From IMG/VR virus record IMGVR_UViG_3300049826_000052, positions 1 through 23,608 of that record: 23,608 nt of DNA; one strand, 5' to 3'. The DNA comes from a virus. Under the pieces are notes generated by a model that worked only from the letters and a program-made list of their open reading frames with translations, ran no database searches and was not told the DNA's origin. Position numbers and translations under genes: made by a program. Positions within the stretch are counted from its first letter, which is position 1. Each line of letters opens with the position of its first letter. This document shows positions 5,810-13,458 of this stretch, one piece after another.

Positions 5810-6264
5810 TGAAGGCTTACAAATTTAACCCAATCAAAGAACTAGACCTTGAAATACCGCGCTCACATCGTCGCGAAGCCATGGAAGCCGCCGCAAACTA
5901 CATACGAGAAGCCATGCTAGATTACATAGGCGAAGGCAAGTCTCCAGTCTCAGGCGGTAAATGGGTTCGATCACTAACCAAAGAATACGCTAAACTTAAA
6001 TCTGAAGAATCATCTGCTGGATTTGCTAACTTAGAACTATCTGGAGATCTACTCGACTCACTCATAGTAGAATCAACAACAAACTCAATAACAATAGACG
6101 TTCCATCCGATCAAGAAGGAAAAGCAGAAGGCCACTTAACTGGAGTCTATGGCGATCATAGCAAATCAATCCGCCCACGCCAGTTCATGCCCCAACCAGG
6201 CGAAACATTTAAACGCGATATCCTCCAAGGACTAAAGGAAATACTAAGTGAGTTCGAAAGTTAA
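5809..6264 (+). CDS. gp10-like neck/tail-completion protein, copy 1
   Basis: The 151-residue protein resembles the HK97 gp10/virion morphogenesis family that joins head to tail: an N-terminal helical part, GKSPVSGGKW, NLELSGDLLDSL, and a late segment with EGH, RPRQFMPQPGETF and a closing helix. The same ordered landmarks appear in the next gene, so the two are tandem paralogues. Members of this family normally lie between connector and tail-terminator genes, and here both lie before the terminase. The start overlaps the previous stop (TAATG) and no strong ribosome binding site is seen. Assignment is by motif layout, without a database search. Confidence 0.6.
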   Translation: MKAYKFNPIKELDLEIPRSHRREAMEAAANYIREAMLDYIGEGKSPVSGGKWVRSLTKEYAKLKSEESSAGFANLELSGDLLDSLIVESTTNSITIDVPSDQEGKAEGHLTGVYGDHSKSIRPRQFMPQPGETFKRDILQGLKEILSEFES

Positions 6265-6739
6265 CCTAAAACTAGAGCCCCTAAAGCGGTTACTTAAAGA
6301 CATACCGTCCAAGGCCGCACTCGCCTCAAATAGAGAGATAGCAAAAACCGCTAAAGAAAAAATACTAGACCTAGTATCTAAAGGCATATCTCCAATAGAT
6401 GGCAAAGGCAGATTCCCTAACTACAAAAATACCCAGAAATACCCAAAACGAGCGCGAAAAAATTTCCCATCTAAACGTAATCGACCAGTCAATCTCACTC
6501 TCTCAGGTAAATTCCTCCGCGCATTAAAGTCATTCCCAAAATCACTAAACATAATCACTATAGGATTCTTCTCACAATACGGCGAAGACCTAGAACTAGG
6601 ACACCGCGAAGGCGCAAACTCACAACCACAACGCCCAATAATACCTCAAGATGGCGAATCATTTGCTAAATCAATACAAGCTGCTATCCTCAAACTATAC
6701 AGAGATAGCATTCTCGATTACATCAAACGCAATCGGTAG
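6248..6739 (+). CDS. gp10-like neck/tail-completion protein, copy 2
   Basis: GTG 6248 follows AAAGGAA and overlaps copy 1 by 17 bases. The 163-residue product shares with it the order GISPIDGKG, NLTLSGKFLRAL, ELGHREGA and QRPIIPQDGESF, then a terminal helix. Identity is low outside these blocks, so the duplication is old. It is more basic than copy 1 (several Lys/Arg runs in the central part). A division of labour in the neck, or one copy being a capsid or tail accessory protein, is possible. The stop at 6737-6739 lies within a small 5-bp hairpin (6733-6746). Confidence 0.6.
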   Translation: MSSKVNLKLEPLKRLLKDIPSKAALASNREIAKTAKEKILDLVSKGISPIDGKGRFPNYKNTQKYPKRARKNFPSKRNRPVNLTLSGKFLRALKSFPKSLNIITIGFFSQYGEDLELGHREGANSQPQRPIIPQDGESFAKSIQAAILKLYRDSILDYIKRNR

Positions 6740-6768
6740 ATACCGAACCAGACGGGGGAAGCGTTAAT

Positions 6769-7140
6769 ATGGCAGGCGGAAGGCCAACAGACTACAAGCC
6801 AGAATATTGTAAAATGCTCATAGAACATATGGAGCAAGGCTACAGCTACGAAACATTCGCAGCGATAATAGATGTTAGTAAACAAACTTTGTATGATTGG
6901 GAAAAAGTACACCAAGAGTTTCTTGACTCCAAAGGTAGGGCATTCGCCAGATGCCAACTATTTTGGGAAAAATTATCAATAGAAAATCCAATGATATCTA
7001 GACAGCATGGACTGAATACTGGAACTTGGGTTTTCAACATGAAAAACAGATTTAAGTGGACAGATAGAACTGAAATTGAAGCTGGAGAAAAAACAAGGGC
7101 CGCTCTTAAGCTTGCATATAATCTGGAAGATGATGAGTGA
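6769..7140 (+). CDS. terS: Terminase small subunit
   Basis: This 123-residue protein begins MAGGRPTDYKPEYC and contains a helix-turn-helix region around residues 27-50 (YSYETFAAIIDVSKQTLYDW), the usual start of phage small terminases. It would recognise phage DNA, form a ring and hand the DNA to the large subunit for cutting and packaging. The C-terminal half (NTGTWVFNMKNRFKWTDR) matches the oligomerisation part of this family. GGGGGAAG precedes the start, and the stop overlaps the large-subunit start. The size is at the short end of the family. Confidence 0.85.
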   Translation: MAGGRPTDYKPEYCKMLIEHMEQGYSYETFAAIIDVSKQTLYDWEKVHQEFLDSKGRAFARCQLFWEKLSIENPMISRQHGLNTGTWVFNMKNRFKWTDRTEIEAGEKTRAALKLAYNLEDDE

Positions 7141-8498
7141 CTCCAACACTACAGTCATTTAATCCAAAGAAAATTCCTTATCAGCTCAATGTAATCAAAG
7201 ACATAAGAAATAATTTTGACTACAAGAAGTATAGCTTTCATGAAGTACTATTAAGCGGCTCTGTTGGATCGGCAAAGTCTATATTGCTTGCTCACATTGC
7301 TGTTACTCACTGCTTGTTTTATCCAGGAGCAAGATTTTGTCTGGCTAGGCGTTCAATGCCAGATCTTAAGCGCACAATATTCCAAACAGTGATTGAGCAT
7401 ATCTCAGATCTTAACGACGACGACTATGTAATAAACGAAACGAAGGCCAGTATAAAATTCTCTAATGGTAGTGAGATAATTTCGACAAGCTGGGCTGACA
7501 AGAAGGCAAAGAAGGCGAGATCACTCCAGCTCAGCGGAATAGGATTCGAGGAAGTTACCGAAAATGACGATGACGATAAAAAAGCATACGATGAGCTAAG
7601 GCTTCGCGTTAACCGTTTGCCTCACATAAAAGAGCAGATAATTGTTGCCGCAACAAATCCAGATGCGCCCAGTCACTGGGCATATAAGCACTGGATTATT
7701 TCCAAAGAACCAAATAGGCACGTTTACTACTCGGTAACTACCGACAATCCATTCCTTCCAGCAACCTACATAGAGCAGCTTAAGCAAGACCTTGATCCAA
7801 AGATGGCAGAGCGCATGCTCAACGGTAAATGGATCGAGATTGAAGACGAAGTTGTTTATTATTCTTATTCACGAGATCGTAATTATAGAGACTACAATTA
7901 TCAAGTTAACCAAAGTCTTCCAGTTTACTTTAGTTACGACTTCAACATAGGAGCAGGCAAGCCTATGAGCTGTTGCTTCTTTCAAATTGCTAATGATACG
8001 TTTCATTTCTTTGACGAAGTTGTAATTGAAGGCGCTAGAACAGAAAACACGCTAGAGGAAGCAGCTAACAAAGGTCTGTTTGAGTTATCCGATATGTATT
8101 ATTGCAACGGTGACGCCGCGGGCAAACACAAAGACACTCGCTCAAATCAAACAGACTACGACATAATCGATAACTTCCTCAAGAGATACAAAAAGCAAAA
8201 TGGAACTTATTTAAGATATGAAAGAAAAATACCAAGCGCAAATCCTCCAATCCGTGATCGTCACAACATCGTCAATGCCTATTGCCACAACCTAAATAAT
8301 CAGGTTAGGCTTTATGTGTACAATAAATGCAAAACACTAGACGAAGGACTAAGACTAGTTAAATTGCGACAAGGAAGCCAGTACATTGAAGACGACTCCA
8401 AGCATTATCAGCACATTACTACCGCCGCTGGCTACGCAATCCATTATTATAATTCTACAAAAAATCACAACTCAACTGTGCAAATGATCAAGAGGTAA
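7137..8498 (+). CDS. terL: Terminase large subunit
   Basis: The 453-residue packaging motor carries an ATPase domain with Walker A GSVGSAKS (41-48), Walker B ending in FEE (137-139, Glu139 or Glu138 catalytic) and the coupling motif TNP (173-175). It also has a C-terminal RNase H-like nuclease domain with Asp268 (YFSYDFN), Glu294 and Asp326 (NGDAAG) as likely metal ligands. It uses ATP to push DNA into the procapsid through the portal and cuts the concatemer. The start GTG overlaps the small-subunit stop. Length is normal for the family. Confidence 0.95.
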   Translation: MTPTLQSFNPKKIPYQLNVIKDIRNNFDYKKYSFHEVLLSGSVGSAKSILLAHIAVTHCLFYPGARFCLARRSMPDLKRTIFQTVIEHISDLNDDDYVINETKASIKFSNGSEIISTSWADKKAKKARSLQLSGIGFEEVTENDDDDKKAYDELRLRVNRLPHIKEQIIVAATNPDAPSHWAYKHWIISKEPNRHVYYSVTTDNPFLPATYIEQLKQDLDPKMAERMLNGKWIEIEDEVVYYSYSRDRNYRDYNYQVNQSLPVYFSYDFNIGAGKPMSCCFFQIANDTFHFFDEVVIEGARTENTLEEAANKGLFELSDMYYCNGDAAGKHKDTRSNQTDYDIIDNFLKRYKKQNGTYLRYERKIPSANPPIRDRHNIVNAYCHNLNNQVRLYVYNKCKTLDEGLRLVKLRQGSQYIEDDSKHYQHITTAAGYAIHYYNSTKNHNSTVQMIKR

Positions 8499-8502
8499 CT
8501 CC

Positions 8503-9942
8503 ATGGAATGGAAGAGCATAATTCAGGAAATAGAATCAGACGAAAACAAGCGCAGAAAAGCTGAGCATGAGAAACGCTCCAGAGTTTATAATGATTATCA
8601 GCGCGAATACGTTCTAGAAATGCTAAGAAACGAGTTCTCTGAACAGACGGTTAGAGAAATGCGGACCATGACTAGTATCAATCTATGCAGAAGAATCATA
8701 GATGAGATGGCTAGCATTTATAAGCGCAAGCCAGAGCGTGAATTTAAGGAAGTAAACGAAACTCAGGAAGATGGAATAGAGACAATTTACCAAGATGCTA
8801 AGGTAGATACTTTTCTTAAGCGAGCTAACCAGAAATACAAGTTACATCACCAGTGTGCCGTGCAGGTTATACCAAAAGACGGTAAGATTTCTTTGCGTGT
8901 TCTTTCTCCAAATCACTATGACGTTATTCCTAATCCAGAAAACCCAGAAGAAGCTTTAGCATACGTAATCAGTGCATATGACAAGACCTTGGCAGACAAC
9001 GCAATCAACGCACAGAAAGACATCCAAGGTAACTACTACGGATCAAAGAACCAATCAGCGCCAGACGGTGTAAACCAAAAGATTGCAGACGAAGACGACT
9101 GGAAACAAAAGCAGAAGTTTTATGTTGTATGGACAAACGAAAGTGTTATCAAATTAGACAGCGACGGAAACGTTGTTAGTAACGATGTTAATCCAATAGG
9201 CATGCTTCCATTTATTGACGTTGCTGCTGAAAAGGACTTTGAGTTCTGGGTTAGAAGAGGCAGCGGAGTATCGGAATTCAATCTGGACTTCCTAGTTGTT
9301 TGCTCCGATACAGTAAACACAAATCGTTTACAGAGTTACGCCCAGCCCGTAATTGTTGCAGAGAAGATTCCAGAGTCTGTTACAGTTGGTCCACAGCATA
9401 TTCTGTTCCTACCTCTTGATCCAACACGGCCTGAAGTTAAACCAAGTTTTGAGTTTGCTTCTCCAAACCCTGATCTTAAGTCTTCTCTTGATCTTCAGGA
9501 CAGACTAATTAACTACTTCCTAACCGCTCAGGGTATTTCTCCTAAAACAATCTCAGGAACTGCAGAAAGTCAGAAGTTTACCTCTGGGCTTGAGCGGTTA
9601 CTTGCAATGATTGAACGTTTTGAGGCGTCGCAATCAGATATAGACTTATTTATAGACGTAGAAAATAAACTCTTCACAATCATGCGCGCCTGGTACGAAG
9701 CAATATCTGGAACAGACGCGCTAGATCAAAAATATAACTTCGGCGCATGGCCAGAAAGCTCTTACCTAAGTGTAGACTTCAAGGGTCCTGAAGCAGTTCA
9801 AACGGAAGCGGATAAAGAAGACTCAGTAATTAAGCGTCTAGACTCTGGATTAATATCTAAAGTAGAAGCAATCGCAGAGCTTAGAGGCATTAGTATAGAG
9901 GAAGCTAAAAAAATTGACCTGAACAACAACATGGAGGCATAA
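8503..9942 (+). CDS. Portal protein (SPP1 gp6-like)
   Basis: The 479-residue protein follows the terminase by 4 bases, with AGAGG before the ATG. An N-terminal helical part contains RRIIDEMASIYKRKPER. A central region has beta segments, and a long C-terminal crown or stem helix region contains TAQGISPKTISGTAESQKFTSG and FEASQSDIDLF. This layout matches the SPP1 gp6-like portal family. It forms the dodecameric ring at one vertex through which DNA passes, binding terminase and then the connector. The scaffold gene follows directly (TAATG). Confidence 0.9.
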   Translation: MEWKSIIQEIESDENKRRKAEHEKRSRVYNDYQREYVLEMLRNEFSEQTVREMRTMTSINLCRRIIDEMASIYKRKPEREFKEVNETQEDGIETIYQDAKVDTFLKRANQKYKLHHQCAVQVIPKDGKISLRVLSPNHYDVIPNPENPEEALAYVISAYDKTLADNAINAQKDIQGNYYGSKNQSAPDGVNQKIADEDDWKQKQKFYVVWTNESVIKLDSDGNVVSNDVNPIGMLPFIDVAAEKDFEFWVRRGSGVSEFNLDFLVVCSDTVNTNRLQSYAQPVIVAEKIPESVTVGPQHILFLPLDPTRPEVKPSFEFASPNPDLKSSLDLQDRLINYFLTAQGISPKTISGTAESQKFTSGLERLLAMIERFEASQSDIDLFIDVENKLFTIMRAWYEAISGTDALDQKYNFGAWPESSYLSVDFKGPEAVQTEADKEDSVIKRLDSGLISKVEAIAELRGISIEEAKKIDLNNNMEA

Positions 9943-10544
9943 TGTCAGAGAATACTCAAGACCAGTCGGTCACTGAAACACCAGCTCAGCCGAGCGAGGA
10001 ACAGCAGGAAAAACAACCAGAATGGACAGCAGAGCAGCTTGCTCAACGGCTAAGCAAAGCTAATTCTGAAGCAAAAGACTTTCGCAAAAAGCTCCAAGAG
10101 GAAAAGCGAAAGAACGATGATCTACAGAAAAAGTCTTTAGCAGAACAAGGACAATTTAAAGAACTTGCCGAAGTTTGGCAGCGTAAGGCTACAGAAGCCG
10201 AAAGCTACGCAAACAAAGTCAAGGAAGCCTTCGCCATGAAGTCCATCACTGACACTGTTGCATTTGAAGCACAGAAATTAGGCTGCGTAGACCCAGAGGC
10301 TCTAAGTAACTTAATCAATCTGTCGGAGCTTCCTCTAGACGATAACTTTAATGTAGACAAAACCCACGTTAAGGCGGTCTTAGAAGATATGAAGAAAAAG
10401 AAACCTTATTTCTTCAAACAAATAGCTCCTAAAATAACAGACGCTATTCCTGCCAGAGTAGAAGAACCACGGTTAGACCTCAACAAAATGTCTATCGCTG
10501 AGAGAGCAGCCCTTCTGTCTCAGTTAAAAAAACAGGGCAAATAA
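9942..10544 (+). CDS. Capsid scaffolding protein
   Basis: The 200-residue protein is very hydrophilic: residues 1-30 are a Gln/Glu/Pro-rich disordered region, about 35-90 a long coiled coil with KKLQEEKRKNDDLQ, and the rest shorter helices. A basic end (SQLKKQGK) could bind the capsid shell. Composition and position between portal and major capsid protein are typical of scaffolds that guide procapsid assembly and leave before or during packaging. No protease motif is seen in it or nearby. GGAGG precedes the start. Confidence 0.85.
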   Translation: MSENTQDQSVTETPAQPSEEQQEKQPEWTAEQLAQRLSKANSEAKDFRKKLQEEKRKNDDLQKKSLAEQGQFKELAEVWQRKATEAESYANKVKEAFAMKSITDTVAFEAQKLGCVDPEALSNLINLSELPLDDNFNVDKTHVKAVLEDMKKKKPYFFKQIAPKITDAIPARVEEPRLDLNKMSIAERAALLSQLKKQGK

Positions 10545-10546
10545 AT

Positions 10547-10562
10547 ATTCCTGGGAGGGAAT
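10547..10562 (+). promoter_or_regulatory. Strong Shine-Dalgarno of the capsid gene within a short inverted repeat
   Basis: GGGAGG (10553-10558), placed 9 bases before the capsid ATG, lies mostly in the loop of a 5-bp inverted repeat (ATTCC at 10547-10551, GGAAT at 10558-10562). The site is one of the strongest ribosome binding sites in the window and fits the need for high capsid expression. Whether the weak hairpin matters is unknown. Confidence 0.45.
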
Positions 10563-10567
10563 GATAG

Positions 10568-11404
10568 ATGGCACAAATAGGACTAACAGAAGTATCCGCA
10601 ACTTCGATGGACGTGATTGCGTCTATCGTTTTAGATACCCTTAAACAGGAAAGTAAACTAATCCCTCTAGTTGGCGATTATTCTGCTTTCGCGCAAAAAG
10701 GTGCGATGAGTGTAAAGGTTCCGCGCAGAACGCAATTCGCTGCTGCAGATAAAGCAGAAAATACTGCTCTTACTGCACAAGAATTAACTTTTGCAGTTGA
10801 TACTATCAGCTTAACAAAAAACAAGGCAATCTATGCGGCACTTGAACGTGTTGCAGAGATGCAGGCCACGCCAAATGTTGAGTCTGAAATAATTATGGAG
10901 ATGGCAAAAGAATTGGCACTACAAGTAGACAAAGATATTTTTGCTTGTATCGCCGCTGCTTCCGCCGCTGCTCCTGACCATCGTTTAGTCTTTGTTGGAG
11001 CTGACGTTGCTCAGGCCGACCTTCTAAGCGCACGATACTTGCTAAACGTACAAAACTGCCCACTGGATAACCGTTATCTTGGTATCGCACCAGATCAGGA
11101 GAAAGCTCTTCTTTCTATCTCTGATTTTGTTCGCGCCGACGCCTATGGTTCTGCCGGAGGTCTTGTAAATGGCGAGATCGGCCGTCTTTATGGAATGACG
11201 GTTGTAATGTCTAACGTGTTCACTGCTGCTCGTGCTTACGTTTGGCATAAGTCTGCTGTTGGCTTCGCTCAACAAATGACACCAGAATACAGCACTGACG
11301 TTGATCTTAAGAACACGGCAAAAGAATACTTGTTGCAACACATCTACGGTTGTCAAACCATGGACAGTGGTAAGCGTCAAGTTCTCTTGGGCTCTGCTGC
11401 ATAA
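10568..11404 (+). CDS. Major capsid protein (HK97 fold)
   Basis: The 278-residue protein has the features of a phage coat subunit: an N-terminal arm, the strand region SVKVPRRTQFAAADKAENTALTAQ, the long spine helix (about 94-135, with VESEIIMEMAKELALQVDKDIF), and a late A-domain segment GGLVNGEIGRLYGMTVVMSNV. It would form the icosahedral shell. There is no N-terminal delta domain long enough to act as a built-in scaffold, which fits the separate scaffold gene. A strong ribosome binding site and a structured region just after the gene suggest high expression. Confidence 0.9.
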   Translation: MAQIGLTEVSATSMDVIASIVLDTLKQESKLIPLVGDYSAFAQKGAMSVKVPRRTQFAAADKAENTALTAQELTFAVDTISLTKNKAIYAALERVAEMQATPNVESEIIMEMAKELALQVDKDIFACIAAASAAAPDHRLVFVGADVAQADLLSARYLLNVQNCPLDNRYLGIAPDQEKALLSISDFVRADAYGSAGGLVNGEIGRLYGMTVVMSNVFTAARAYVWHKSAVGFAQQMTPEYSTDVDLKNTAKEYLLQHIYGCQTMDSGKRQVLLGSAA

Positions 11405-11410
11405 TAATAT

Positions 11411-11623
11411 ATGTCTGGTAACTCTTTAAGAGCACCAAACTATCTTAAGGCGACTAGTCCGCAAGGGCTAGTTCGCCTCATGTTGTCTAATAATTCAAAG
11501 CAAGGAATGCAGTTTGACTATCAAATTGTCCACGATGGAAAATCATGGTTTGCTTGGTTCTATATTTTGCAAGATAACCGAGAGGCTCTAACAGATGCCA
11601 TTCAGTCCGGTAACTCTAGATAG
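11411..11623 (+). CDS. Small hypothetical protein after the capsid gene (70 aa)
   Basis: ATG 11411 lies 6 bases after the capsid stop but has no Shine-Dalgarno, so it may depend on ribosomes leaving the capsid gene. The 70-residue product looks folded (MQFDYQIVHDGKSWFAWFYIL). It could be a small head protein. A 13-bp GNRA-capped hairpin sits in its first third, which could hold expression low. It overlaps the next gene by 29 bases. I do not recognise the family. Confidence 0.55.
   Translation: MSGNSLRAPNYLKATSPQGLVRLMLSNNSKQGMQFDYQIVHDGKSWFAWFYILQDNREALTDAIQSGNSR
11448..11478 (+). promoter_or_regulatory. Strong hairpin with GCAA tetraloop just after the capsid gene
   Basis: Bases 11448-11460 pair with 11465-11478 to give 13 base pairs, with one bulged T (11473) and one G-T wobble, closed by a GCAA (GNRA) tetraloop. 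It begins 44 bases after the capsid stop. No T-run follows directly, so it is not a standard terminator. An RNA stabiliser, an attenuator or an unusual terminator is possible. Confidence 0.6.
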
Positions 11624-12272
11624 AGAGAGGGATAAGTTTGTAGAAAAACCCTCTGGCGAAACTGCCGTAAGGGTTTATGTTGCCAACTCTACTGGCGAAG
11701 GCATACCGATTGACGGTGCCATAGGAGTTGCCGCTCCTACTGGTCCATTTTCCATAACTCCAGCAACAATTTCAGACGTTTCTTCTAATCCAATAATAAC
11801 GCCACTTACAAACAGGGTTTCTGTATCGATAAGAAATCTAAGTGTGACAACAACGGTTTATGTTGGGCCGACTAGCGGCGTAACTGCAGACAACACTGCA
11901 ACCGGCGGGTGGGATGTTGGACCTGGTGAGGATTTACATTTAGACTTAGATGATTCAAACTTATTCCACATGATTACTCCAGCGACAGAAACTGCGCAGG
12001 TTAAAATCATGGAGATTGCTTCTACCTTCAGCGGTGGCGGCGGCGGAGGCTCTAGCTTGACATATATACAAGAGCAACCTACTGGGCCAGTTAATGGAAT
12101 AAATGTAACTTATTTACTTAGCCAGTTGCCTGACAGCGCTGGAGTATTTGTTTTATTCCTAAACGGTGTTTATCAAATACCAGGCACAGACTATACGCGT
12201 ACAGTAGCAACGGTAACAATGACAACCGCTCCTGCTATAGGACAAATAATGAGCGCATTCTATGGGTATTAA
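11595..12272 (+). CDS. Probable head fibre/decoration protein, two domains with Gly hinge
   Basis: The 225-residue protein starts inside the previous gene, with GAGAGG upstream. Residues about 65-142 form a beta module (NRVSVSIRNLSVTTTVYVGPTSGVT) shared with the gene at 12606. A hinge of six glycines and two serines (about 148-155) separates it from a C-terminal domain with VFVLFLNGVYQIPGTDYT, a motif found in many phage fibre and structural proteins. There is no enzyme motif. The position after the capsid gene and the modular beta design indicate a protein on the head surface, possibly binding host or environmental glycans; that is inference. Confidence 0.65.
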   Translation: MPFSPVTLDRERDKFVEKPSGETAVRVYVANSTGEGIPIDGAIGVAAPTGPFSITPATISDVSSNPIITPLTNRVSVSIRNLSVTTTVYVGPTSGVTADNTATGGWDVGPGEDLHLDLDDSNLFHMITPATETAQVKIMEIASTFSGGGGGGSSLTYIQEQPTGPVNGINVTYLLSQLPDSAGVFVLFLNGVYQIPGTDYTRTVATVTMTTAPAIGQIMSAFYGY

Positions 12273-12275
12273 CCG

Positions 12276-12593
12276 ATGAGTACAGTTACAAGTACAGTCA
12301 GAGCGCGGTTAGTACAATCCACTATCCCGACGATTTATAACCTATCAATGGCATTGGCAAACACTGAATATTCTCAGGCTCTTTCTACTGCTACAAAAAA
12401 AATACTAATCAAAACAAGAGACAGAACTGCAAGAATTAGGCTGGCGTTTGTCTCTGGCGATACATCAATTACTTGGATTACTGTAGAGCCAGGAAGCGTT
12501 TACTTTGAAGAGAATTTAGACCTGACTGGTGTTACAATTTATCTACAAACTAACAAGGCTTCTCAGATAGCTGAGATTTTAGAGTGGACATAA
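12276..12593 (+). CDS. Small beta-rich virion protein (105 aa)
   Basis: The 105-residue protein begins 3 bases after the previous stop. From residue about 38 it has strands KILIKTRDRTARIRLAF, then TVEPGSVYFEENLDL and TIYLQTNKASQIAEIL. This order (strand pair, PGS turn, charged strand, closing VxILE-type strand) resembles the terminal module of the flanking genes, so it is probably a single-module relative. Such proteins commonly decorate phage capsids. The ribosome binding site is weak. Confidence 0.6.
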   Translation: MSTVTSTVRARLVQSTIPTIYNLSMALANTEYSQALSTATKKILIKTRDRTARIRLAFVSGDTSITWITVEPGSVYFEENLDLTGVTIYLQTNKASQIAEILEWT

Positions 12594-12605
12594 ACAAGGA
12601 GGCGT

Positions 12606-13259
12606 ATGATTACTTTAGATAGTATTGATTATAGTTTGCACAGTATACAGATTAAAGACGCGGACGGGGATGCGCTTGCAATATCAGCAGCCGGAGAAAT
12701 CAGCGCTATTGTTTCAGACGGCGGAGGTTCAATTACCGTTGACGGCACTGTTGAACTTGGTGCCACAACGCTTGCTGCACTTGAAAGCATTACTGTTCAG
12801 AACGGGTCTGGAGCCTCTGCTGTAAATATTCAAGACGGCGGTAACTCTATTACCGTAGATGCAATTAATTTAGATATAAGAGATCTAACTCACGTATCTG
12901 ATTCTGTTAAGATCGGCGACGGTACTGATTTTCTATCAATAAACGCAGATGGTTCGTTAAACGTACAAACCGTAGAGGCCGGATATGCTTCGTGGTCTGT
13001 TGTTGCGGCAAGCGTTGACACAACAGCAGGTGGCGTGCAGCTTGTGGCTTCCCCACTTTCAAACAGATTAAGAATTGAAATTCAAAATCTTGGAACACAA
13101 GATATTTACATTAGACAATCAACTGGTGTTACCACATCAAATGGTCTTAAGATTCCAAAAGGATCTAGTTATGAGCAGGCTCTAGATGCTGGCGCTCAAA
13201 TTTGGGCAATTACGCCTTCTGGTACGAGCGACGTTCGCATAGCTCAATACGCAGCATAA
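12606..13259 (+). CDS. Probable head decoration/fibre protein with repeats
   Basis: AAGGAGG lies just before the start. Residues about 1-125 contain degenerate beta repeats (DGGGSITVDGTVELG, DGGNSITVDAINLD), typical of phage fibre-like stalks. Residues about 147-217 form a globular beta module with SNRLRIEIQNLGTQDIYI, STGVTTSNGLKIPKG and AITPSGTSDVRIAQYA. The same module is seen in the gene at 11595. A repeat stalk plus terminal module suggests a short head fibre or decoration trimer. No known enzyme motif is present. Confidence 0.65.
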   Translation: MITLDSIDYSLHSIQIKDADGDALAISAAGEISAIVSDGGGSITVDGTVELGATTLAALESITVQNGSGASAVNIQDGGNSITVDAINLDIRDLTHVSDSVKIGDGTDFLSINADGSLNVQTVEAGYASWSVVAASVDTTAGGVQLVASPLSNRLRIEIQNLGTQDIYIRQSTGVTTSNGLKIPKGSSYEQALDAGAQIWAITPSGTSDVRIAQYAA

Positions 13260-13269
13260 GGAATAGATA

Positions 13270-13458
13270 ATGGAACTGGAAAGAAGAGATGTTGAATTGT
13301 GTAAGGCTTTCCAGTCTATTATTAAGCAAGGGAAGTTTGAAATTAAAGGAGAGGCCGTTGCTCAGTGCGGCGGTCTTTTTAAATGGTTCATGGAGTTAGA
13401 CAAGAAGCTAGAAGCTGCAATTCTTGCAGCTCCACCTAAGCGCAAGGAACTTGAGTAA
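13270..13458 (+). CDS. Small hypothetical protein (62 aa)
   Basis: AAGGAATAGATA precedes the ATG. The 62-residue product is mostly helical (ELERRDVELCKAFQSIIKQG, LFKWFMELDKKLEAAILAA) with two cysteines and no signal. Its stop overlaps the next start (TAATG). It could be a small head protein or an assembly factor. I do not recognise it. Confidence 0.6.
   Translation: MELERRDVELCKAFQSIIKQGKFEIKGEAVAQCGGLFKWFMELDKKLEAAILAAPPKRKELE

Noticed and set aside
11042-11380. Minus-strand frame opposite the capsid gene
   Set aside because: It is a shadow of the well-supported major capsid gene, with no ribosome binding site or motif.
12625-12825. Plus-strand frame of 66 codons inside the decoration gene
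   Set aside because: It lies in another frame of a gene with a strong ribosome binding site and conserved repeats. Its own product has no recognisable pattern.
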